Part shown: one piece after another, positions 1 to 4,431 of the stretch
Numbering within the stretch: the first letter of the stretch is position 1
Layout: each line of letters begins with the position of its first letter
DNA from: an uncultured Balneolaceae bacterium
Lineage (GTDB): Bacteria > Bacteroidota > Rhodothermia > Balneolales > Balneolaceae
Direction of reading: 5' to 3'
Assembly: GCA_937982515.1 (NCBI GenBank)
Contig: CALJMB010000053.1
Coordinates: 1 to 5,253 of the forward strand
DNA: 5,253 nt
The notes under the pieces: generated by a model
Database searches by the model: none
Told to the model about the DNA's origin: nothing
Seen by the model: only the letters and a program-made list of their open reading frames with translations
Position numbers and translations under genes: made by a program

Positions 1-17
1 CCCGGATTGCATCCGGG
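1..17. repeat. Short hairpin at window edge
   Basis: CCCGGAT (1-7) and ATCCGGG (11-17) form a perfect 7-bp stem with a 3-nt loop. No run of T follows it on the plus strand, and the other flank is outside the window. It may be the end of a terminator or repeat belonging to a gene before position 1. Nothing more can be said from here. Confidence 0.35.
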
Positions 18-38
18 GCTATTAGGGGTTCAAGTCAT

Positions 39-153
39 TTGGACTTGGTTGGGTTGCTTCTTTGGGCTTGGCTGGGTCGTTTCTTCGGGCTTGGTTGGGT
101 TGCTTCTTTGGACATGGTTGAGTTATTTCTTTGGATTTGATTGGGTTGTTTCT
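39..153. repeat. GT-rich tandem repeat, 5 units of 23 bp
   Basis: Five contiguous 23-bp units start at 39, 62, 85, 108 and 131. Each begins TTGGRCTTGGTTGGG or close to it and ends YTTCT. Units 1-3 are nearly identical; units 4 and 5 have drifted (GAG for GGG, GATT for GGTT). The plus strand is almost only G and T, with two or three GG/GGG tracts per unit, so two-layer G-quadruplexes are conceivable. An open frame runs through it (7-198) only because the repeat has few A residues; its low-complexity W/G/F/L/V protein is not a credible gene. From 154 to 241 I see no repeat and no gene, only two small hairpins (ACCCC/GGGGT at 183-196 and GGGGC/GCCCC at 202-217). Confidence 0.85.
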
Positions 154-241
154 CTGAAGGTATGCCCCTGGCAGGATTTGGAACCCCGTCTGGGGTAGAT
201 CGGGGCACCGGAGCCCCTTAAAATCGCCGTTTAGAGCACGC

Positions 242-402
242 TGTAAGGTGCGGGCGTCTCCTCCTATAAGGGGCGGGCTTCGCCTGTTATAAGGGGAGAG
301 CTCCTCCTGTTACAAGAGGCGAGGGCTTCCCCTTATAAGGGGCGATGCTCTCCAGTTACAAGGGGAGAACTTTTGACCTTATAAGAGGAAACCCTCTGCC
401 CT
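242..402. repeat. Degenerate 23-bp tandem array of TTATAAGGGG palindromes
   Basis: A TATAAGGGG-like core recurs at exactly 23-bp steps: 265, 288, 311 (TACAAGAGG), 334, 357 (TACAAGGGG) and 380 (TATAAGAGG). A weaker first copy (TGTAAGGTG) starts at 242. The bases before each core are complementary to its G run, giving dyads of the type CCYSTTAYAAGRGG; the copy at 329-342 is a perfect 14-bp palindrome, CCCCTTATAAGGGG. Between cores the purine block (AGGGGCGGG, AGGGGAGAG) can also pair with the pyrimidine block that follows it, so two alternative hairpin registers exist. There is no spacer sequence, so it is not a CRISPR array. The last unit runs into the terminator-like hairpin at 391-419. Confidence 0.8.
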
Positions 403-419
403 TAATGCAGGCAGAGGGT
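391..419 (-). terminator. Probable rho-independent terminator (minus strand)
   Basis: ACCCTCTGCC (391-400) and GGCAGAGGGT (410-419) form a perfect 10-bp stem with a 9-nt loop. Read on the minus strand, the hairpin is followed by TTTCCTCTTATAAGG, a moderately T-rich tail. It starts 16 nt after the stop of the DUF4469 remnant (435-437), so it fits as terminator for the minus-strand remnant and four-helix-bundle unit. The tail is not a clean T run, which keeps confidence moderate. Confidence 0.55.
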
Positions 420-434
420 CCGGTTGAGGTTAGG

Positions 435-629
435 TTAAGGAGCCACCAGCAAGGATTCGAGCCGACCGATGCGGATGGTATCGCTGTTTTTCTGCGTGGC
501 CCGCACCTCCACCTGATAATCCCCGCTGGCCAGATCTCCGGGAATCATGAAGATCTGATGAGAGGGCATGTTGTGGATGATCGTCTCCACACCAGCAGGC
601 CGCGGCAGTTGGCCGGAGGCGGACAGGCG
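435..629 (-). pseudogene. C-terminal remnant of HU-like/DUF4469 protein
   Basis: The minus strand from 629 to the TAA at 435-437 reads open for 64 codons without a start of its own. The last ~50 residues, including HQIFMIPGDLASGDYQVEVR and then IRIGRLESLLVAP, have the pattern of the C-terminal Ig-like DUF4469 domain of Bacteroidota HU-like DNA-binding proteins (typical phrases: FMIP..LAAGxYxLEVR and the ending GRLExxLTV). The first ~13 residues (RLSASGQLPRP) are not recognisable as this domain. The frame is closed upstream by a stop within the four-helix-bundle gene, which ends 1 nt before this fragment. The matching N-terminal fragment lies at 1059-1178 on the same strand; about 130 residues between them are missing compared with the family as I know it. 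The family assignment is from memory of the domain, not a search. Internal ATGs exist (HNMPSHQ), so a short domain could in principle still be made. Confidence 0.7.
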
Positions 630-630
630 G

Positions 631-1002
631 CTAAGAAGGCTTGAATTTTTCAGGGTGTTTGATCATCCCGCCCAACATGCGCCCGACCTGCTCATATTTA
701 GAGTAAAGGTGCTGGTGTGTTTCTTTAGATATATAAGCGCAGTTGTGGGCAAAATCCAGCCAGACAAGAGTCTCGCTTGCTTCCGCGTCCGCATCGCTCA
801 TCTTGCTTTTAAAATGGCTGGGATAGATGCGCTTACGGTAGCCTTCGGCGATATTACTGCACACTGAGCGGGAGGATCGGCGGATTTGATCGGTCAGTGC
901 ATATCGTTCTTCTTCCGGAAACGTCTTAGACAGCTCAAAGATGTGCATGGATAATCTATAAGCCAGGTGGTATACATCAAGATCCTTAAATCCTTTCATC
1001 AT
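631..1002 (-). CDS. Four-helix bundle protein (S23/23S rRNA IVP family)
   Basis: This 123-residue protein has the full pattern of the four-helix-bundle family first known from open frames in 23S rRNA intervening sequences: FKDLDVYHLAYRLSMHIFEL (helix 1, residues 5-24), TFPEEERYALTDQIRRSSRS (27-46), the hallmark SNIAEGYRKR (49-58), a middle helix SDADAEASETLVWLDFA (69-85) and the C-terminal SKYEQVGRMLGGMIKHPEKF (101-120). Length and motifs are complete, so it looks functional. Relatives assemble as pentameric helical barrels that bind nucleic acid; the Avd subunit of diversity-generating retroelements is one, but no reverse transcriptase or repeat pair is here. ATG codons at 1002 and 999 are both possible starts; there is no clear Shine-Dalgarno. 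The gene sits between the two broken ends of an HU/DUF4469 gene and ends 1 nt before the host frame resumes. Its cellular role is not known from sequence. Confidence 0.9.
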   Translation of the reverse strand: MMKGFKDLDVYHLAYRLSMHIFELSKTFPEEERYALTDQIRRSSRSVCSNIAEGYRKRIYPSHFKSKMSDADAEASETLVWLDFAHNCAYISKETHQHLYSKYEQVGRMLGGMIKHPEKFKPS

Positions 1003-1058
1003 AATAAAGGTTCTTTCAATTAAAGCTGCTATGGTTTACCCATTTAAAATGCCACCGC

Positions 1059-1178
1059 TTATCGCCACGGCCTTTCGCTTACTTTAAAAGTGCGTGTGCG
1101 CTGATTCTGCACCACGGCCATGTAGTCGTCCGGATCATCGGTGAGATGATTCGGATATAAGGCATATTTAATAGCCAT
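1059..1178 (-). pseudogene. N-terminal remnant of HU-like/DUF4469 protein
   Basis: ATG at 1178 opens a 39-residue frame starting MAIKYALYPNHLTDDPDDYM, then AVVQNQRTRTFKVSERPWR and TAA at 1059-1061. The first ~30 residues match, as I remember it, the opening of the Bacteroidota HU-like DNA-binding domain that precedes DUF4469 (K-Y-x-L-x-P-N-x-L-T-x-D-P-D-D-Y-M-A-V-V-Q). Family members run to roughly 230 residues; here similarity ends near TRTF and the frame stops soon after. A strong ribosome binding site (AAAGGTGA, 1185-1192 on the minus strand, 6 nt before ATG) is kept, so the short peptide may still be translated. The family's C-terminal end is found at 435-629, beyond the four-helix-bundle gene. 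This is best read as one gene split by loss of its middle and insertion of that gene. Confidence 0.75.
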
Positions 1179-1184
1179 AATAAA

Positions 1185-1192
1185 TCACCTTT
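1185..1192 (-). promoter_or_regulatory. Ribosome binding site of the HU-like remnant
   Basis: The minus strand reads AAAGGTGA followed by TTTATT and ATG. It is one of the few convincing Shine-Dalgarno sequences before an ATG in the window, and it fixes the start of the truncated frame at 1178. Confidence 0.6.
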
Positions 1193-1248
1193 CATATTTA
1201 ATTAATGGTTAGTTACACCCCGAAACGCGGGTGGATTTGACACGTGTA

Positions 1249-1264
1249 CGGGCACCTGTGCCCG
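1249..1264. repeat. Perfect 7-bp hairpin upstream of HU-like remnant
   Basis: CGGGCAC (1249-1255) and GTGCCCG (1258-1264) are exact inverse complements with only CT between them. Other dyads cluster beside it: ACACGTGT (1240-1247), CACCC/GGGTG at 1216-1233 and ACCGCGGT (1284-1291). The cluster lies 38-113 nt upstream of the ATG at 1178 on the minus strand, where a 5' leader or operator would be. No known riboswitch is recognised. Apart from these dyads I see no gene between 1179 and 1372. Confidence 0.4.
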
Positions 1265-1339
1265 CCCACGTTTGGGTTGAAAGACCGCGGTTGGCAGGTC
1301 CTTCTATATAACAGACTGTTTCGGAGGCGATTCCTTACA

Positions 1340-1358
1340 AAAAAAGTTTAACTTTTTT
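1340..1358. promoter_or_regulatory. AT-rich dyad AAAAAAGTT-T-AACTTTTTT
   Basis: Nine bases on each side of T1349 are perfect inverse complements. The stem is nearly all A:T, so it would be a weak terminator; it could also be a protein binding site or part of a divergent promoter region. It separates the minus-strand HU-like remnant from the plus-strand regulator. Confidence 0.3.
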
Positions 1359-1372
1359 ATGAATGGGCCTTT

Positions 1373-1627
1373 ATGGGCTGTGGGAAGGATATTTTGTTGG
1401 GGGAGAGCGTAAGAAAGGCGTCTGTGAGAGCATCGGTTACATTAAAGGCAAGTGCCCGGAAGGGTTTGTTGCCGGCAGTTGTCCGTCATCTGTCACAGGC
1501 TTGGGGGCTTCCGTATCTCATTGGAAAAGAACGGGATCCCGTATACCATACCTTTGTTAATATGCTTCCATCCGGATTGACTCTGCTATCCAAACTCATG
1601 ATTTTATCTGGTAAAGTTAAGCACTGA
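1373..1627 (+). CDS. Doubtful small ORF before the regulator gene
   Basis: An 84-residue frame runs from ATG 1373 to TGA 1625-1627 and ends 2 nt before the ATG of the Crp/Fnr-family gene, a spacing that would allow translational coupling. I do not recognise the protein. It is basic at the N-terminus (VRKASVRASVTLKASARKG) and mildly hydrophobic near the end (LPSGLTLLSKLMILSG). There is no Shine-Dalgarno before the start, a second frame (1363-1560) is also open over most of it, and a good promoter-like element (TACCTTTG at 1549) lies inside. I think it is more likely leader or spacer DNA than a gene, but a decayed gene end cannot be excluded. Confidence 0.2.
   Translation: MGCGKDILLGESVRKASVRASVTLKASARKGLLPAVVRHLSQAWGLPYLIGKERDPVYHTFVNMLPSGLTLLSKLMILSGKVKH
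1531..1556 (+). promoter_or_regulatory. Candidate promoter and operator of the Crp/Fnr-family gene
   Basis: TACCTTTG (1549-1556) matches the Bacteroidota -7 element TAnnTTTG exactly and would start transcription around 1563, leaving a leader of about 65 nt. A perfect 12-bp palindrome, ACGGGATCCCGT (1531-1542), ends 6 nt before it, where a repressor or autoregulator would cover the -33 region. No convincing -33 TTTG is seen at the usual 19-21 nt spacing. The assignment rests on motif and position only. Confidence 0.35.
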
Positions 1628-1629
1628 AT

Positions 1630-2226
1630 ATGTCCCGCAGCCAACGCACACCCACGAACAATCTTGTACAGCATATCCGGAACTATGTACCCGTTTCTGA
1701 CGATGAAGCTATGCAATTGGCTTCTGTCCCCGATACGGTTACGCTGAAAAAGAATGAGCGGTTATTGGAAGCGGGCCAGATCTGCCGCGCCGTTTATTTT
1801 GTGAGTAAGGGATGTCTGAGGATGTATTTCATCAAAGAGAACGGGACCGAGCAGATTACCCAGTTCGCTATTGAAAACTGGTGGATGGCCGATTACATGA
1901 GTTTGACTACCCGAACGCCCTCTTCTTTTTTTATAGAAGCCGTAGAAGACACGGTCGTCCTGAGGCTGGACAGACATAAAAGCGATGAGCTGGTTGAGCG
2001 CATCCCGCAGGCGGAGCGTTACTTCAGGCTGGTTCTTGAGCGTGCCTATGCCGCCGCGCAGTTTCGTATTCACTATCTGTATAAGTATTCAAGAGAAGAG
2101 TTGTATCAACATTTCAAGACAAACTTTCCCGGTTTTGTACAGCGGGTTCCCCAGTATATGCTGGCTTCATACCTGGGCTTTACACCAGAGTACCTCAGCG
2201 AACTGCGAAGAAAAGAGATGCGGTAG
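1630..2226 (+). CDS. Crp/Fnr family transcriptional regulator
   Basis: This 198-residue cytoplasmic DNA-binding regulator has an N-terminal cyclic-nucleotide-binding-like beta barrel at about residues 25-115, with LLEAGQICRAVYFVSKGCLR (45-64), NGTEQITQFAIENWWMADY (71-89) and FIEAVEDTVVLRLD (101-114). A dimerisation helix follows (about 120-150), then a C-terminal winged helix-turn-helix at about 168-196: FVQRVPQYMLASYLGFTPEYLSEL. The QFAIENWW pattern belongs to the large Bacteroidota branch of the family, which lacks the cAMP-contacting RxS motif, so the ligand is unknown and it is probably not a cAMP sensor. It lacks the four-cysteine set expected of an Fe-S FNR. Length is normal for the branch (190-200). 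ATG 1630 has no Shine-Dalgarno, but no other in-frame start gives the usual N-terminus. The AhpD-like gene follows 160 nt downstream on the same strand; regulators of this branch often adjoin such genes, so it is the likely target (inference). Confidence 0.92.
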   Translation: MSRSQRTPTNNLVQHIRNYVPVSDDEAMQLASVPDTVTLKKNERLLEAGQICRAVYFVSKGCLRMYFIKENGTEQITQFAIENWWMADYMSLTTRTPSSFFIEAVEDTVVLRLDRHKSDELVERIPQAERYFRLVLERAYAAAQFRIHYLYKYSREELYQHFKTNFPGFVQRVPQYMLASYLGFTPEYLSELRRKEMR

Positions 2227-2261
2227 CCCTTCTTAAACCAGTTTAATTTATTTGAGCCCGG

Positions 2262-2274
2262 AACTCCCGAAGTT
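2262..2274. promoter_or_regulatory. Weak dyad between regulator and AhpD-like gene
   Basis: AACT and AGTT are separated by five bases (AACT-CCCGA-AGTT), about 113-125 nt before the ATG at 2387. It is the only spaced dyad of operator type that I see in 2227-2386; a tight TTAAAC-CA-GTTTAA dyad (2233-2246) lies just after the regulator stop and may belong to its 3' end. Both are short enough to be chance. Confidence 0.2.
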
Positions 2275-2386
2275 TGAACCGTATGGTGTTTTCTACAGAA
2301 TAGCCTGAGTTATAGGAAGTATCACAGCAAGGGCGGGACGCACCACAAACCAGCTATAAAATCGCAAACTGAAATCGCTACCTGAA

Positions 2387-2824
2387 ATGAAACCACGTAT
2401 ATCGATAAGTAACCTGGAACCCGCAGCATACAAGGCCATGTTTGGCTTAGAAACATACCTCAATACCACCGGCCTGAATCCGGTATGGAAAGGGTTAATC
2501 AAAGTTCGCGCCTCCCAAATCAACGGGTGCGCCTACTGTATTGAAATGCATACCAGAGAAGCACGCAGCGCCGGTGAATCTGAGCAGCGATTATATGCGT
2601 TAAGCGCCTGGAGGGGATCTCCTCTTTTCTCTGATGAAGAGCGGGCCATCCTGACAGTCACCGAAGAGGTTACACAGATCAGCAATCAGGGCCTTTCAGA
2701 AGAGACCTATCAGTCGGCTCTGGATATGCTTGGGGAGCATGCGCTTGCCCGGATCATCATGCAGATTGTAACTATTAATGCGTGGAACCGCATAGCCATA
2801 TCAACCCATATGATGCACGATTAA
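2387..2824 (+). CDS. Carboxymuconolactone decarboxylase/AhpD-like protein
   Basis: This is a small cytoplasmic helical protein of 145 residues, the usual length for the stand-alone family. The signature lies at residues 40-60: VRASQINGCAYCIEMHTREA, with the redox pair C48-x-x-C51 and H55 four residues later, as in the AhpD peroxidase-partner active site. The conserved continuation SAGESEQRLYALSAWR (61-76), then EERAILTVTEEV (84-95) and ITINAWNRIAIST (129-140), completes the domain. Members act as alkylhydroperoxidase-type antioxidant proteins; the exact substrate cannot be told. In many members a glutamate stands 12 residues before the first cysteine as proton relay; here that position is G36. 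No Shine-Dalgarno precedes ATG 2387. The Crp/Fnr-family gene lies upstream on the same strand. A 74-nt decayed copy of codons 33-57 occurs at 4432-4505. Confidence 0.92.
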   Translation: MKPRISISNLEPAAYKAMFGLETYLNTTGLNPVWKGLIKVRASQINGCAYCIEMHTREARSAGESEQRLYALSAWRGSPLFSDEERAILTVTEEVTQISNQGLSEETYQSALDMLGEHALARIIMQIVTINAWNRIAISTHMMHD

Positions 2825-2831
2825 AAGCTGT

Positions 2832-2887
2832 AAGAGCTGGTTGCAGGCTCTTCACTCATCCGATGGCAAACCCAGCCATCGGATGAG
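2832..2887. repeat. Double hairpin element, copy A
   Basis: Two stem-loops follow the AhpD-like stop codon. The first is AAGAGC (2832-2837) with GCTCTT (2847-2852), loop 9. The second is CTCATCCGATGGC (2855-2867) with GCCATCGGATGAG (2875-2887), a perfect 13-bp stem with a 7-nt loop. Neither strand has a T run after the stem, so it is not a classical rho-independent terminator, although it lies between converging genes (2824 and 2949) where a two-way terminator would sit. Copy B at 4513-4587 has identical arms. A partial echo, TTCACTCATCCG, recurs at 2900-2911. Confidence 0.75.
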
Positions 2888-2948
2888 GAGATCAGTACGT
2901 TCACTCATCCGCCCTCCGTCATCGGTCACCTTGAACCAAGCGGAGAAA

Positions 2949-3995
2949 TCATAGATAGAAGAGCGAGTAAAGCAGAAAAATACCGATAATCAGTGCATAG
3001 CCCGGAATAACATAGCGGTAGATTCGGTTGGGAACCACCCGTACAGTATAGGGTGATATAACCGCCGCAAGGACAGAACCGGCAAGAAGTGAGGGAAGCA
3101 GCATGAAGTTGAGATCGACTCCGGCCGCTTCAAGAGTAAAATAGGTAATGACACCAACAAGCGAAGCAAGTCCTTCAGAGATGGATGAAATAGCGGCGGC
3201 GGCCTTTTCATACATTCCGGCATAAAGTTGCCCCATGGTAGTTACGGGGCCATAACCACCCCCGCCAATACCTTTATTGAAGCCTGCAAGTGCAGCGAAA
3301 CCGACAAGTCTTTTCGGGCGATATACGGCATCGGCAGCAGGATTAAAATATTCACGAAATAAAGCGACAACAGCCATTACGAATACGAGAATTGTTACAT
3401 ACGGAGTAATAATGGCATCATCAAACTGAATGGCGTAATAGGCTAATAAAACAGAACCCAATGTGCCAATCGCAGAAGCAGCCGTTATAAGTCCAATGGC
3501 TTTAGTTTCTTCACTAAACGGCTTCTGCAGGGAAACCTTCACGTTTTCGAATTCGTTGTGCATCCATCCCGAGATCAGGCCGGTGATTGTTTCGGAGACA
3601 AGCAGGGCCGGAACAACAGCCAGCGGTTCGAATCCCAAAACCAACAGTAATATGGGTGAAAGGGCCGTTCCGAATCCCATTCCGGCTGCTGAATCCATGG
3701 TTTCGAAGAGAAAAGCAAACAGGACTACGGATGGAATGAAGGCGCCAAATGTGGCTCCTCTGGGAATCTGAAGATCAAGAAATACTACTACTCCAACCAT
3801 TGCTAAAACATAAACAATGGCCAGTAGTGTTAGTTGTTTTATAGTCTTCGGCTCGAGACGCATTCGTTCTGCAACTGACAACTCATCGATCGCTCTTGCC
3901 GCAGCTCCTGTCACGTTTGTTTGCCCGGAGGTGGCGCTATTTCTGCCAGGGTATCGTTTTTTTGACTTATTCATACCGGTAATTTGTATTGGCAT
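2949..3995 (-). CDS. Sulfite exporter TauE/SafE family membrane protein
   Basis: This is a 348-residue inner-membrane permease. After a polar N-terminus of about 50 residues come roughly 8-9 hydrophobic segments (about 53-73, 83-99, 108-125, 127-143, 165-190, 196-213, 262-286, 294-315 and 327-347). The two internal repeats of the family show as FETMDSAAGMGFGTALSPIL (97-116) and GFNKGIGGGGYGPVTTMGQL (238-257), the glycine-rich re-entrant motifs of TauE/SafE proteins. Members export or import sulfite, sulfoacetate, thiosulfate or other small anions; the substrate is not readable here. The polar N-terminal tail is longer than usual (family members often start directly with a membrane helix), so the true start may be M8 or M45; none has a Shine-Dalgarno. 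It converges on the AhpD-like gene, 124 nt away, and is bracketed by direct repeats (2484-2890 and 4432-4590). Confidence 0.92.
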   Translation of the reverse strand: MPIQITGMNKSKKRYPGRNSATSGQTNVTGAAARAIDELSVAERMRLEPKTIKQLTLLAIVYVLAMVGVVVFLDLQIPRGATFGAFIPSVVLFAFLFETMDSAAGMGFGTALSPILLLVLGFEPLAVVPALLVSETITGLISGWMHNEFENVKVSLQKPFSEETKAIGLITAASAIGTLGSVLLAYYAIQFDDAIITPYVTILVFVMAVVALFREYFNPAADAVYRPKRLVGFAALAGFNKGIGGGGYGPVTTMGQLYAGMYEKAAAAISSISEGLASLVGVITYFTLEAAGVDLNFMLLPSLLAGSVLAAVISPYTVRVVPNRIYRYVIPGYALIIGIFLLYSLFYL

Positions 3996-4083
3996 TGCGC
4001 TTAAAAGGACGATAAGGCAGATCTATTTAGAGGTGAGTGAACCTTTGTTGATGAATTCCTATAAGTATAACAGGGAGGTTAAC

Positions 4084-4110
4084 CCAGGGCTAATTGTCCA
4101 CACGCCCTGG
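4084..4110. repeat. Stem-loop CCAGGGC/GCCCTGG
   Basis: CCAGGGC (4084-4090) pairs with GCCCTGG (4104-4110) around a 13-nt loop; the right arm also belongs to a 10-bp palindrome, CCTGGCCAGG (4106-4115). It overlaps the end of the doubtful minus-strand ORF that stops at 4090-4092. No T run follows on either strand. Confidence 0.35.
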
Positions 4111-4281
4111 CCAGGCGAATGTTGTTGGTAGTGTATAATGGCTCTGATACCCATCGCTGTTACTTAATTGCTGAAACCGGTTCATAATATCAGTTTCCAG
4201 ATCGCCGCGTGCAGAGTTGAATGTTGAGTTCCGTATACATCCGATTTTGATCGAACATATTCCACACCCTATGATCTCCAA
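4090..4281 (-). CDS. Doubtful small ORF, hypothetical
   Basis: A 63-residue minus-strand frame starts with TTG at 4281 and stops at 4090-4092. A GGAGG (4289-4293 on the minus strand) lies 7 nt before the TTG, which is good spacing in a window where most genes lack one. The C-terminal half (GDLETDIMNRFQQLSNSDGY) uses ordinary codons and reads like real protein; the N-terminal part is cysteine- and isoleucine-rich and less convincing. I do not recognise a family. It may be a small gene, or the tail of a decayed one. The rest of 3996-4431 holds no gene that I can support: the stretch upstream of the transporter, short dyads (CTTTAT-C-ATAAAG at 4296-4308, GCCTTT/AAAGGC at 4333-4354) and, from about 4345, possibly very decayed sequence related to the AhpD-like gene. 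Confidence 0.3.
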   Translation of the reverse strand: MEIIGCGICSIKIGCIRNSTFNSARGDLETDIMNRFQQLSNSDGYQSHYTLPTTFAWPGRVDN

Positions 4282-4431
4282 AAGTTAACCTCCATCTTTA
4301 TCATAAAGTTTCAATGCCGCCTGGTCTGCTCCGCCTTTTATTTAGCAGAAAGGCAAACGATAACGAGATCAGAAAAAGGTATCAGTGCCACCTGTTAATT
4401 CGCAATCCTGTGGCTGGAATGGAACGTCTTT

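Noticed and set aside
7..198. Open frame of 63 codons through the GT-rich repeat
   Set aside because: The frame exists because the repeat lacks stop triplets in this reading; the product is a low-complexity W/G/F/L/V string and the unit length (23) is not a multiple of three, so no coding constraint is visible.
160..240. tRNA-like T-arm on the minus strand (GGGGTTCCAAATCC)
   Set aside because: The loop has an extra base, the flanking stem does not pair correctly, and no D-arm, anticodon arm or matching acceptor stem can be built around it.
242..402. Possible CRISPR array
   Set aside because: Repeats are contiguous 23-bp units with no unique spacers, and there are no cas genes.
345..867. Plus-strand frames 345-644 and 568-867
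   Set aside because: They are the antisense of the DUF4469 remnant and of the four-helix-bundle gene, which have recognisable family motifs on the minus strand.
631..1002. Diversity-generating retroelement accessory protein (Avd)
   Set aside because: The fold is shared, but there is no reverse transcriptase, no template/variable repeat pair and no target gene in the window; the general S23/IVP family is the safer call.
1340..1358. AAAAAAGTT/AACTTTTTT as a terminator
   Set aside because: An almost pure A:T stem with a one-base centre would be unstable as an RNA hairpin, and no convincing gene ends just before it on either strand.
1762..2073. Minus-strand frame inside the regulator gene
   Set aside because: Antisense shadow of a clear Crp/Fnr-family gene; no family features.
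2855..2887. Hairpin A as a standard rho-independent terminator
   Set aside because: The stem is strong but no T run follows on either strand, and its 100% conserved second copy points to a repeat element instead.
3463..4131. Plus-strand frames 3463-3771 and 3817-4131
   Set aside because: Both overlap the transporter gene or its start on the opposite strand and show no recognisable protein features.
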